Source of the DNA: G965222335 sp965222335 | GTDB lineage: Bacteria > Pseudomonadota > Gammaproteobacteria > Pseudomonadales > Halieaceae | Reading direction: 5' to 3' | Assembly: GCA_965222335.1 (NCBI GenBank) | Contig: OZ244944.1 | Location: forward strand, 3,348,001-3,412,000 | DNA: 64,000 bases | Shown: positions 35,192 through 43,212 of the stretch, in pieces | How positions within the stretch are numbered: position 1 is the first letter of the stretch | Layout: each line of letters opens with the position of its first letter | Program-made: the position numbers and the translations under genes | The notes under the pieces: generated by a model | Database searches by the model: none | Told to the model about the DNA's origin: nothing | Seen by the model: only the letters and a program-made list of their open reading frames with translations

Positions 35192-36772
35192 ATGCAAGCG
35201 CCTATCGATCTCAATCAGCTCAACGAGACCGAACTCCGCCAGATGGCGGAGCAAATGCTGGCGCAATTGGGCGAACGCGATGCGCGCCTCGTGGCGCAGG
35301 ACGCCGAGCTTGCTGCACGTGACGAGGCCATTCGCCGCTACTCTATGCGCGAGGAGCAGCTGACCCACGAGATTGCCCTGCTTAGGCGCCATCGGTTCGG
35401 CAAACGCAGCGAAGGCGTCAACCGGCAGCAATACAACCTCCTTGAAGAACTCGTTGACGAAGACACGGCGGCCATTGAACAAGAGCTGGAGCGGCTGGCG
35501 GAGAGTCGCCCGCGGCCGGAGCCCAAAACCCGCACACCGAAGCGCCGGCCCTTGCCGCCCCAGCTGCCACGCACCGAGATCCATCATGAACCGGAACACA
35601 CCACCTGCAACTGTGGCTGCACCCTGACCCGGATTGGCGAGGATGTTAGCGAGAAGCTGGATTATGAACCCGGCAGCTTCTCGGTGGAACGTCACATCCG
35701 CGGCAAGTGGGCCTGCCAGCAATGTGAGACCATCACGCAGGCCCCGGTAGCACCGCACGTGATCGACAAGGGCATCCCCACCACGAACCTGCTGGCGCAG
35801 GTGCTGATCAGCAAGTATGCGGACCACCTCCCGCTGTACCGTCAGGAACAGATTTACGCCCGGGCCGGCGTTGAACTGCCACGATCCACACTGGCGGACT
35901 GGGTGGGGCGCTGTGGCGTGGAACTTACCCCGCTGGTGGAGCACCTGCGGAGCAAGTTGCTTGAGCACGCGGTGCTGCACGCTGACGAGACGCCGGTGCC
36001 CATGCTCTCGCCGGGCAAGAAGCGAACACACCAGGCTTACATCTGGGCCTACGCAACCACGCGCTATGCCCCGGTGCAAGGTGTCGTTTACGACTTCCAG
36101 CCCTCGCGCTCCGGCAAGGCCTCCAGGGACTTCCTGGCGGACTGGCGCGGTCAGCTGGTCTGCGACGATTACACTGGCTACAAGGCCGGCTTCGCCACGG
36201 GCATGACTGAAGTCGGTTGCTGGGCACACGCCCGACGCAAGTTCCACGAGCTGTTGGAGCGGAACCAAAGCCCCATCGCCGAGAAAGCGCTATCGTACAT
36301 CGGCATGCTCTATGACGTTGAGCGACAGGCCAGCGGCCTGCCGCCAGAGGAGAGGCAGCGGCTGCGCGACACCGAGGCGCGGCCCGTAATAACGCATCTG
36401 CGCGAGTGGCTGACGGGCCAGCGATCCCAGCTGACCAACGGCACGCGAACTGCGAAGGCGATCGATTACACGCTTAAACGGTGGACCGCCCTGGTTCGCT
36501 ACCTGGATGACGGCAATCTGCCTATCGATAACAACTGGGTGGAAAACCAGATCCGGCCCTGGGCCCTTGGCCGAAGTAATTGGCTGTTCGCAGGCTCACT
36601 ACGCAGTGGCCAGCGTGGTGCCAATGTGATGACCCTGATCCAGTCGGCAAAGATCAACGGTCTGGATCCGCAGGCTTATCTGCGCGACGTCCTGGAGCGC
36701 TTGCCGAGCGCCCGGCAGTCAGACCTTGATGAGCTGCTGCCGTATAACTGGACACCTCCGATCAAGGTGTAA
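35192..36772 (+). CDS. tnpC: IS66 DDE transposase TnpC
   Basis: A 526-residue transposase. It has an N-terminal leucine-zipper-like coiled coil, a zinc-finger-like segment (CNCGCTLTRIGED ... CQQCET) and a DDE domain with HADETPVP, CDDYTGYKAG and DNNWVENQIRP holding the acidic residues. The full length and all motifs are present, so the element should be active. ATG 35192 (MQAPIDLNQLNE) is preferred over an upstream start at 35150 that would add 14 residues unlike the family. Confidence 0.94.
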   Translation: MQAPIDLNQLNETELRQMAEQMLAQLGERDARLVAQDAELAARDEAIRRYSMREEQLTHEIALLRRHRFGKRSEGVNRQQYNLLEELVDEDTAAIEQELERLAESRPRPEPKTRTPKRRPLPPQLPRTEIHHEPEHTTCNCGCTLTRIGEDVSEKLDYEPGSFSVERHIRGKWACQQCETITQAPVAPHVIDKGIPTTNLLAQVLISKYADHLPLYRQEQIYARAGVELPRSTLADWVGRCGVELTPLVEHLRSKLLEHAVLHADETPVPMLSPGKKRTHQAYIWAYATTRYAPVQGVVYDFQPSRSGKASRDFLADWRGQLVCDDYTGYKAGFATGMTEVGCWAHARRKFHELLERNQSPIAEKALSYIGMLYDVERQASGLPPEERQRLRDTEARPVITHLREWLTGQRSQLTNGTRTAKAIDYTLKRWTALVRYLDDGNLPIDNNWVENQIRPWALGRSNWLFAGSLRSGQRGANVMTLIQSAKINGLDPQAYLRDVLERLPSARQSDLDELLPYNWTPPIKV

Positions 36773-36912
36773 TCACCGGACGCATACAAATATCAGAATT
36801 TCAGGGCAGGGCGAGTATTGTCAGCCCCTAAAAGCATCTCTGCTGGGCCTAACAGCCCAATTGCTCTGGCCGGCTTTTGGGGAATGCAGAAATGCAGAAG
36901 GGAGAATCGAAG

Positions 36913-37212
36913 TTAAGCAGCTATCCCGTTCTGTGTGCTCAATCGGGTATGAATGTTCTTTGCGATTCGTCGGAAAATGCGGTCGTTTGACGATCTGATT
37001 CTTACCTTTGATGAAAAGACATCAACGCCAAAGTCATTTGCCAGAATCGCGAAAAGTTCATCAGCGTAAGAGTCAGAGATAGAACAGACTTCAGATAAAT
37101 CCAGCTCAACACATTCACCTTGCCGGAGGAGGTGTTCTACGCGCTCGCGCACACCTCTCGCTAAAGTACGAGATGACAAATCAGAGCTGTCGAATTTCAG
37201 AGTAGCGGTCAT
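36913..37212 (-). CDS. STAS-like domain protein (DUF4325)
   Basis: A 99-residue protein resembling DUF4325, a STAS-like fold: GECVELDLSEVCSISDSYADELFAIL is the characteristic strand-helix pattern with a Ser-rich loop similar to the phosphorylation site of anti-anti-sigma factors. The start lies 2 bases after the stop of the upstream ATPase gene with AGGAGA between, so the pair forms an operon. The pairing recalls SpoIIAA/SpoIIAB-like partner switching. A signalling or defence role is inferred from the island position. Confidence 0.8.
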   Translation of the reverse strand: MTATLKFDSSDLSSRTLARGVRERVEHLLRQGECVELDLSEVCSISDSYADELFAILANDFGVDVFSSKVRIRSSNDRIFRRIAKNIHTRLSTQNGIAA

Positions 37213-37214
37213 GG

Positions 37215-38186
37215 CTATTCTCCTTTCAACAAATGAATTATGTCGTCTACAGATTCGTTCGCCGACTCTGCCAAAGTGGCAATCCTAGAGGTGCGCAGCC
37301 TACAGGACAAAGCAACGCCTTGCCATCCGACTGCGCGCTCCTCAATTGTATAGCTCCCATCTGGCCCCATCATGAAAACTGCATTGCCAGAGGCTAAACA
37401 CATGGTGCCGGATGTTTCGCTTACAAGTTTGGTTAGGTGATACAAGCCTAGCCCTTGATGGTGATTTTCGCACCCATCTGAATGATAGGCTTCGAAGCCT
37501 TTCGCGGCGTTACCTGTATTAATCATATCAACTGGAAGGCGCTGCGCATATTCATCCCGGTTATCATACTTCTTAGTTGAATTTCCCTCCTGAATGCACC
37601 ATTTTAGTGCATCTGCATCCGAGCTAACTCCCTTTCCTGCCCTATGCATCTCACCGAGGAACCCATACCCGCTATCTGCAAGGGCAAACTCAAAATAATT
37701 GTCGTCTTCGTGAGGTACTTTCCACCTCTGCGCTACAGAAAATCCGGTGTCCATTCCGTGGTCCCAGACGTTGCTATGCATCTCTCCTACGACATGGCAC
37801 AGATTTGAAAAGCCGTCACTCTGGATAACAGCCTCTGATGAAAAGCCTCGTAAGCAGTTGTTAATGAGGGAGGTGGCCACATCCGTGGACTCTGCGCAGT
37901 CTAGCCTCGCTATAGGGCTGTAGTTCCTTCCTGCATTAGTTCTTTCATATGAATATGAATCTGCGCCATTCAGGGCAAGCTCCACGCCCATTGCTACTGC
38001 GTACTTTCTCTGAGAGGTGCTAGCGAATTGAATTTGGTCGAATGAATATCTCCGATTATGGGCAAGTGCGCAAATCGTTACGAGGCAGCCAGGGGCGATA
38101 AATCCCCAAGGCATAATAAGTAGCCCTGTCTCTTTGCTGTCAATCTCTTCGAGACGAAATAGAGTATCTGATAAGCGAATGGCCAT
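37215..38186 (-). CDS. GHKL-type ATP-binding protein paired with a STAS-like partner
   Basis: A 323-residue soluble protein with a C-terminal Bergerat-fold ATPase: N-box GEMHSNVWDHG (near residue 135), G1-like ADSGYGFLGEM (near 170) and G2-like HHQGLGLYHLTKL (near 245). There is no HisKA or membrane helix, so it is not a normal sensor kinase. The N-terminal ~110 residues are unrecognised. It is followed by the STAS-like gene, from which it is separated by two bases. AT content is higher than in core genes. The distal island end next to the att site is a typical cargo position. Confidence 0.75.
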   Translation of the reverse strand: MAIRLSDTLFRLEEIDSKETGLLIMPWGFIAPGCLVTICALAHNRRYSFDQIQFASTSQRKYAVAMGVELALNGADSYSYERTNAGRNYSPIARLDCAESTDVATSLINNCLRGFSSEAVIQSDGFSNLCHVVGEMHSNVWDHGMDTGFSVAQRWKVPHEDDNYFEFALADSGYGFLGEMHRAGKGVSSDADALKWCIQEGNSTKKYDNRDEYAQRLPVDMINTGNAAKGFEAYHSDGCENHHQGLGLYHLTKLVSETSGTMCLASGNAVFMMGPDGSYTIEERAVGWQGVALSCRLRTSRIATLAESANESVDDIIHLLKGE

Positions 38187-38483
38187 TTTTACCTAATTCA
38201 AATCCAGTCTAGAAGCTTATTCTCCCATAATTGCCGGTATGAGAGGGGGCTGCCTAAGTCTCAAACCGTGCGATTGCGGTATCGGAGAGCCGCAAGATTA
38301 CCCCAATGCGGCTGGAATTGGACAACACGATTACAGCCCCTAGGACGGCATAATTAAGGCAAGGGTAAATTGCCAAATACGAGTGGTGAGAAAAATAATT
38401 GGGGGTATACATGGGGGTATAAGGGGCTTTTTTATGCAGGAAAATATATGTAAAACAAAGAGATAGGTGGCTATTTCATGCGG
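38187..38483. other. Gene-free island end with arm-type repeats
   Basis: About 300 bases upstream of the ATPase gene with no convincing open frame. It holds the ATPase gene's presumed promoter and, at 38401-38408 and 38413-38420, two direct copies of GGGGGTAT matching those beside the integrase. I see no RNA gene in it. Confidence 0.5.
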
Positions 38484-38499
38484 TGCCGTCGACCAAATT
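38484..38499 (+). repeat. Degenerate att-like sequence inside the right end
   Basis: TGCCGTCGACCAAATT resembles the tRNA-Pro 3' end/att core (TGCCGTCCCGACCAAATT) with two bases missing. It lies about 204 bases inside the exact attR and may be the remnant of an earlier attachment site. Confidence 0.55.
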
Positions 38500-38500
38500 G

Positions 38501-38539
38501 ACGCAAAAAGGCCAGCCCATCGGGCTGGCCTTTTTGCGT
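38501..38539 (+). terminator. Long perfect hairpin, terminator-like
   Basis: An 18-bp perfect inverted repeat (38501-38518 with 38522-38539) around a 3-base loop. Each arm holds a run of five A or T, so it can terminate in both directions. It directly follows the degenerate att-like sequence, as tRNA terminators do. Confidence 0.8.
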
Positions 38540-38571
38540 TAACCGGTTGTAACGCAGGACTTGTTCTTTAG

Positions 38572-38683
38572 CTCGCAGCCTCGCTGCGAGCGTAACGAGG
38601 TTCACAAAACGCGGCTGAGCGTTTTGAAACGAGCCGCGTAGCGGCGAAGCCCCGAAGGGGGCACAACGCCTCAGGGCGTTGTG
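38572..38683. repeat. Row of five consecutive hairpins before attR
   Basis: Five separate inverted repeats follow one another: arms at 38572-38578/38584-38590 (7 bp), 38605-38612/38619-38626 (8 bp), 38633-38637/38641-38645 (5 bp), 38649-38653/38658-38662 (5 bp) and 38662-38670/38675-38683 (9 bp). The last ends 4 bases before the attR repeat. No open frame is present. It could be a structured RNA, a protein-binding array or a recombination remnant; none can be chosen from sequence alone. Confidence 0.65.
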
Positions 38684-38687
38684 ATTC

Positions 38688-38710
38688 AATCCTGCCGTCC
38701 CGACCAAATT
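38688..38710 (+). repeat. attR of the tRNA-Pro island
   Basis: Exact 23-bp copy of 26971-26993. The bases just before it keep only a trace of the tRNA T-arm, so no second functional tRNA is formed. Confidence 0.88.
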
Positions 38711-38723
38711 TCGTATATAAATT

Positions 38724-38750
38724 AAGGGCTTGCATTGCAAGCCCTTTTTT
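38724..38750 (+). terminator. Presumed original tRNA-Pro terminator
   Basis: A perfect 10-bp stem AAGGGCTTGC/GCAAGCCCTT (38724-38733 and 38737-38746) followed by further T residues, 14 bases beyond attR. Before island insertion it would have followed tRNA-Pro directly. Confidence 0.85.
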
Positions 38751-38780
38751 GTTGCCGGCAAAGTGCGCTCCGTCTCAATG

Positions 38781-39752
38781 TCAGTTGCCTGCGTTGACGG
38801 CGCCCATTCTGCGCAAGGTTTCGCTCGGCTTTTCGCCAAATAGTCTACGATAATCTACAGAGAACCGGCCGAGGTGTAAAAAACCCCATTTGGTGGCAAT
38901 TTCACTGATATGGACGTCTCCTTTTGCTGCAGTTCGAAGGTCCTGACGTGCAGCGTCGAGCTTCATGCAGCGGAACCAGGTCCCGGGCGGGGTGCCATAG
39001 ATCGCGCGGAAGTGGCGTTCCAGCATACGCTCACTGCAGCCTACGGCCTCGGCGCAGTCACCGAGGACAAATGGTTCCCTCACGTTGGCTCTGAGATAGT
39101 CTTCTGCCCGATACATCAGGCGTTGCCGTTTGACGGCGTGCCTCAGGGCCGCGGCTTTTGATCTCCGGTTTTCCGGTATAAGCGCGCAGGCGGCTTCGTA
39201 AAGCAACCGGTTTTCGAGCGCGCGAATTTGCGGGGAATCCGGCTTGACCTCCGGGTCGGCGGCGGCGAAGAGGGCATTGACAGTGGTGGCCATTCGTTGT
39301 TTTGATGCCGGCGAGGGAGTCGTGCTGGTCGCTCCGGAGTGGGGTATCACAAATGGCCGGCCGCAGAGGCTGCTGGCCTTCCGTTGCAGGTGCTCTCTTT
39401 CCACGCAGTAGGCAAACCATGTACTGCCGGACGGAGCTCGATACTCTACCTCGGCGCCTTCGCCGTACAGCTGCACACTCATTGTCGGGCAGAGATACCC
39501 GTTGACGGTTGCGTGTGAGGGCGTTTCCAGGACAAAACCGAGACAGACAAGCCCCGTAGGCCAGGCTCCCCTTGCCAGAATTCCCATGCCGTAACGGCCG
39601 CGTTGCACGACGGCACTACCCAAATAGAGCCGTTCGATCCTCACGTCCAGTATCCCGCCCGGGAGAAAGTGCTGTTCCATCTCCGTGTCGGCGATGACGC
39701 CCGCCAACTCCTCCGGTGCGCAATGGCGCAGGTGCAGCCTCTCAAGTTCCAT
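38781..39752 (-). CDS. AraC-family transcriptional regulator
   Basis: A 323-residue regulator with a C-terminal pair of helix-turn-helix motifs (residues ~215-315: FVLGDCAEAVGCSERMLERHF and ISEIATKWGFLHLGRFSVDYRRLFGEKPSETL). The N-terminal ~200 residues form an effector domain of the cupin-like type and are not specific. It is divergent from the arylsulfatase gene, with 138 bases between starts, and probably controls it. It is the first host gene after the island. Confidence 0.9.
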   Translation of the reverse strand: MELERLHLRHCAPEELAGVIADTEMEQHFLPGGILDVRIERLYLGSAVVQRGRYGMGILARGAWPTGLVCLGFVLETPSHATVNGYLCPTMSVQLYGEGAEVEYRAPSGSTWFAYCVEREHLQRKASSLCGRPFVIPHSGATSTTPSPASKQRMATTVNALFAAADPEVKPDSPQIRALENRLLYEAACALIPENRRSKAAALRHAVKRQRLMYRAEDYLRANVREPFVLGDCAEAVGCSERMLERHFRAIYGTPPGTWFRCMKLDAARQDLRTAAKGDVHISEIATKWGFLHLGRFSVDYRRLFGEKPSETLRRMGAVNAGN

Positions 39753-39890
39753 TCTGACCCAACCTCCTGATTTTGATGTTCAGGGTACGCTCTGCGGATA
39801 GCGAATAGAGGAAGTCTAGCCTACTTTGTGGGCACGGCTATGCATTCTTAAATGCCAACAGATGGATAAGCCAAGTAAGGAGATCGCGTG

Positions 39891-42263
39891 ATGGGATGTT
39901 CCAGGATAAAGGCGCTGGCTATCAGCGCAGCCTGCGTGATTGCACCGTTCAGTGCCGGGACTGTTGCGCAGGAAGGCAGGCCAGGCGTGACCGCGCCGCA
40001 GTTGAGCCTGCCCTACGCGGAGCAGAAATACCGGGGCAATATCGGTACCACTTACCTGAATTCCGACCCCGCACAGTTTCCCAAGCAGGTCGCTGCGCCG
40101 GAGGGGGCGCCCAATATCCTCGTGGTGCTACTCGATGACGTGGGCTTCGGTCAGTTCTCTGTGTCTGGTGGCGGTGTTCCCGCGCCCAAAATGGAGGAAC
40201 TCGCAGAGGAGGGGGTGTTCTTTAACCGCTTCCACACCACGGCCGTGTGCACCTCAACGCGCGCTGCCCTGCTGACCGGGCGCAATCACCACGTGGCAGG
40301 CAGTGGCAACATCACCGAGGTGGCCACCGGCTACGATGGCTATACCGGGATTATCCCCAAAGACACCGCCACATTTGCCGAGATTCTGCGGCTGAACGGT
40401 TACATCACATCCTGGATTGGCAAGAATCACAATACACCGACCTATGAAACCAGTTCGATGGGTCCCTTCGATCACTGGCCCAACAACCTGGGCTTTGATT
40501 ACTTCTACGGCTTTATGGCCGGGGACACCAACCAGGTGCGGCCCTATCTGTATGAGAACCAGACCCCGGTGGGACCACAGACCGATGACGATTACTACCT
40601 CAGCGTCGACCTGGCGGATCGCTCCATTGAGTGGCTGCAACAGGCCGAGGCGATTCAACCCGACAAGCCCTGGATGATGTACCTCGCGCCTGCCGCGACC
40701 CACTCGCCCCACCAGGCACCGAAATCGATGATTGCCGAGTTCAAGGGCAAGTTCGATGGTGGCTGGGACCAGTACCGTGAGGAAACGCTGGCGCGGCAGA
40801 TAAAACTGGGGGTGGTGCCCAAGGGGACCCAACTCACCAAACGGCATGACAGCCTGCCGGCGTGGGACAGTCTGTCAGCGGATGAGAAAAAACTGGCTGC
40901 GCGGATGATGGAGGTTTTTGCCGCCTACGGTAACCACGTTGACCAGCAGGTTGGCCGGGTTCTCGACTACGTCAAAACCTTGCCGGACGGCGAGAATACG
41001 ATGATCGTCTACATCATTGGCGATAACGGGGCATCCTCAGAGGGTGGCATTCCCGGCACGCTGAATGAAAATGCCTTTTTCAATGGCGTCCAGATGCAGA
41101 CCGCAGACATGCTGCCCTACATTGACGAGATCGGGACAGAGAAGCACTTCAATCACTTCCCGGCACCCTGGGCGCACGCCATGGACACACCGTTCCAGTG
41201 GGTCAAGCAGGTGGCAAGCCACCTGGGAGGTACCCGCAATGGGATGATCGTGAGTTGGCCTGCCAGGTACAACAATGGCGGCGAAGTGCGTAGCCAGTTC
41301 ACCCATGTGATTGACGTGGCTGCGACCCTTCTCGACGCGGCCGGGGTGGAGGAGCCGCGCAGCGTCAACGGTACCGCGCAGAAGCCCATTGAGGGTCGCA
41401 GCTTCCTTGCTGCGCTGGAGGATGCCGATGCACCGGAGTTTCGCACCAGCCAGTACTTCGAGATGTTCGTGAATCGCGGCATCTACAAGGATGGCTGGTG
41501 GGCCGGTTCATTGTCATTTGAACCGTGGAACCCGAATCGGGGCGCCTTTGATCCCCTGAGTGCTCCCTGGGAACTCTACAACCTCGACGAGGACTTTGCG
41601 CAGGCCAACAACCTGGCGGAAGAGCACCCGGAGAAACTGCAGGAACTTGTGAAGCTGTGGTGGGCGACGGCTTCCAAGGAGCAGGTGCTGCCGCTCGACT
41701 GGCGTGGTGCCGAGCGTTTCAGCTCCGAGCTAATGGGTAAGCCGAATCTCGCAGCGGGGCGCTCCGAGTACGTCTACCCCGTACCCCTGGTCGGCTTACC
41801 TGAAGCATCCGCCCCGGATTTGAAAAACAAATCCTTCGCCATCACAGCCAAAGTCAGGGTCGATGACAATGCCAATGGCATGATCTTCACGCAGGGTGGC
41901 AATACCGGCGGCTGGGGCTTCTACCTGCTCAACGGCAAACTGGTCGCCACGCACAACTACCTGGATATCGCGCGGTATACAGTAGCGAGTGATGATCCCG
42001 TCACTGCCGGTGAATATGTGCTCACGATGGAATTTGATTACGCGGGCGGCCAGGGCGATATCGGCAAGGGCGGAACCATAACGCTATCCGTCGATCGCCG
42101 GCGCGTCGGCCGGGGTGAAGTCGCGCAAACCACCCCGCTGAAGTATTCACTGTCTGAAAACCAGGACATTGGTACCGACACGGGTACCCCGATTACCTAC
42201 GACTACCGCACACCCTTTGATTTCCAGGGTTCCTTGGGCAAGGTGGTGGTGTCGATCGACTAG
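39891..42263 (+). CDS. Arylsulfatase, exported
   Basis: A 790-residue type I sulfatase with an N-terminal signal peptide (cleavage near TVAQE, residue ~26). The formylglycine site is C120 in CTSTRAALLTGR; the usual third residue Pro/Ala is Ser here. Metal ligands appear in VVLLDDVGFG and IVYIIGDNGASSEG. A C-terminal domain follows with NKSFAITAKVRVDD, as in marine sulfatases. ATG 39891 lies 8 bases after AAGGAG and is preferred over the adjacent GTG. It should release sulfate from an organic sulfate ester in the periplasm or outside. Its last ~50 codons and the following 75 bases are duplicated about 1.1 kb downstream. Confidence 0.92.
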   Translation: MGCSRIKALAISAACVIAPFSAGTVAQEGRPGVTAPQLSLPYAEQKYRGNIGTTYLNSDPAQFPKQVAAPEGAPNILVVLLDDVGFGQFSVSGGGVPAPKMEELAEEGVFFNRFHTTAVCTSTRAALLTGRNHHVAGSGNITEVATGYDGYTGIIPKDTATFAEILRLNGYITSWIGKNHNTPTYETSSMGPFDHWPNNLGFDYFYGFMAGDTNQVRPYLYENQTPVGPQTDDDYYLSVDLADRSIEWLQQAEAIQPDKPWMMYLAPAATHSPHQAPKSMIAEFKGKFDGGWDQYREETLARQIKLGVVPKGTQLTKRHDSLPAWDSLSADEKKLAARMMEVFAAYGNHVDQQVGRVLDYVKTLPDGENTMIVYIIGDNGASSEGGIPGTLNENAFFNGVQMQTADMLPYIDEIGTEKHFNHFPAPWAHAMDTPFQWVKQVASHLGGTRNGMIVSWPARYNNGGEVRSQFTHVIDVAATLLDAAGVEEPRSVNGTAQKPIEGRSFLAALEDADAPEFRTSQYFEMFVNRGIYKDGWWAGSLSFEPWNPNRGAFDPLSAPWELYNLDEDFAQANNLAEEHPEKLQELVKLWWATASKEQVLPLDWRGAERFSSELMGKPNLAAGRSEYVYPVPLVGLPEASAPDLKNKSFAITAKVRVDDNANGMIFTQGGNTGGWGFYLLNGKLVATHNYLDIARYTVASDDPVTAGEYVLTMEFDYAGGQGDIGKGGTITLSVDRRRVGRGEVAQTTPLKYSLSENQDIGTDTGTPITYDYRTPFDFQGSLGKVVVSID

Positions 42264-42338
42264 GCTGGCACGCCCAGCAGGCCGTCAATGGCCGGTCTGC
42301 TGGGTGCGCCTAAAGAGGTCCGTGGGCAAAACGACCGC
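42104..42338 (+). repeat. Direct repeat, copy A (sulfatase 3' end)
   Basis: About 235 bases covering the end of the sulfatase gene and its 3' flank. A copy B with roughly 90% identity by eye is at 43213-43446 in the same orientation. The unique segment between them holds one small exported-protein gene. Confidence 0.88.
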
Positions 42339-42676
42339 AAGCCGTTCTGGGTCAACCCTGCCCAGATCCTCGCTCCGCAACACATCCTGCTCTCAGCCAG
42401 CAGGGAACCACACAGAGTAACAGTGCGTGAACCTATTCACGCTGTATGGGGATTGTCTGATTTTTTTACAGTGTTGCAGTCTTCGGCTGTGCAGCCAGCA
42501 AAGCGATTATCCTGAGGCATGGGGCGCGTTTTCCAAGTGACTGATTTTAATAGATTCTGTAGCTCTGGCGCTGAACTTGCTTGCCAAAACACGCGAAACG
42601 AAATGTAGAGGGGCTGAAGCTCACTGCACCTAAGGAGGGGAGGCGTGGCGGATATGCCCGGCGAGAGGAGAATAAA
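42339..42676. other. Gene-free stretch before the PEP-CTERM-like gene
   Basis: About 340 bases without a convincing gene. It contains a short inverted repeat GCGTGA/TCACGC (42425-42430, 42437-42442) and an A/T-rich area near 42460-42475 and 42540-42560 that could hold the promoter of the next gene. No RNA gene was recognised. Confidence 0.4.
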
Positions 42677-43168
42677 ATGTTGAGACATAGTCTTGCAGTA
42701 ATTGCGCTTTGCAGCTTTTTTGCCGCCAATAACTCAGTTGCATCCATAATTTTCGATTTTGAAGGCTTATGCACTTCAGGGTGTGAAGGGAGCGGCTTTG
42801 GGATTCTGGAGTTATCTGACTCTTACGTACCAGGCACTGAGACTACGGCGACTGCAGATCTGATTCAGTATTTGGCGTTCAATAACGAGAATCTGGTGGC
42901 AGCTACACCTCCGGTAGAACTTCTGGAGTTTTCCTTCGACTCCACCGGGAAAGGCGAACTAAGGTTGGTCACTACCTTATTCACAGGAATTACGATGGAG
43001 AATGGATTTTGGTCTCTTGAGAATGCAGCTGGCGACAGTAGATCGAGCGGGACCTCCGAAAGGGGGTGGGTACAGCGAAATCCAGTGCCTGTCCCGGTCC
43101 CGGCTACCTTTGTTTTGCTTGGGCTTGGTCTCGCGTGCCTTGGGTGGAAAGTCCGTATCAAGCCATAA
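42677..43168 (+). CDS. Exported protein with PEP-CTERM-like sorting signal
   Basis: A 163-residue protein with a signal peptide (residues ~1-23, cleavage near NSVAS) and a C-terminal VPVPATFVLLGLGLACLG segment followed by basic residues. This is the layout of PEP-CTERM signals, with VPVP in place of the usual VPEP. The mature part has two close cysteines (CTSGCEGSG) and a beta-rich composition; its function is unknown. GAGGAG lies 8 bases before ATG 42677. PEP-CTERM proteins are handled by an exosortase; none is in this window. It sits between two copies of the sulfatase 3' repeat. Confidence 0.78.
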   Translation: MLRHSLAVIALCSFFAANNSVASIIFDFEGLCTSGCEGSGFGILELSDSYVPGTETTATADLIQYLAFNNENLVAATPPVELLEFSFDSTGKGELRLVTTLFTGITMENGFWSLENAAGDSRSSGTSERGWVQRNPVPVPVPATFVLLGLGLACLGWKVRIKP

Positions 43169-43212
43169 ACAGAATCAAGGCCTTGTTGGCCGGAAGGGTC
43201 AGCCGGCTTACA

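Larger units (their letters stand above)
34322..36787 (+). mobile_element. Intact IS66-family insertion sequence
   Basis: A 2466-bp element with terminal inverted repeats beginning GTA and sharing CGTCCGGT about 5 bases in (34322 onward, complement ending at 36787). It is flanked by exact 8-bp target duplications AAATATCA (34314-34321 and 36788-36795). The three IS66 genes are full length and in order. Exact target duplications suggest a fairly recent insertion into a gap inside the tRNA-Pro island. Confidence 0.95.
26971..38710. mobile_element. Integrative island in tRNA-Pro (P4-integrase type), about 11.7 kb
   Basis: The island is bounded by two exact 23-bp direct repeats (26971-26993 and 38688-38710) that overlap the tRNA-Pro 3' end. 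A P4-type integrase follows the left repeat immediately. AlpA, a winged-helix replication-type gene, unknown small genes and two cargo zones (28.4-31.0 and 36.9-38.2 kb) lie inside. No capsid, tail or conjugation genes were seen, so it is a satellite-like or genomic island and not a prophage or ICE. It carries a nested IS66 element. A host-like terminator lies beyond the right repeat, as expected if the island split tRNA-Pro from its original terminator. Confidence 0.88.

Noticed and set aside
35099..36268. A 389-codon open frame antisense to the IS66 transposase
   Set aside because: It is a shadow of tnpC and shows no family pattern.
38660..38707. A second tRNA-Pro at the right end of the island
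   Set aside because: Only the 3' 23 bases match; the sequence before it forms unrelated hairpins and no D- or anticodon arm.
26971..38710. Prophage
   Set aside because: No capsid, terminase, tail or lysis genes were found; only integrase, AlpA and small regulatory genes.
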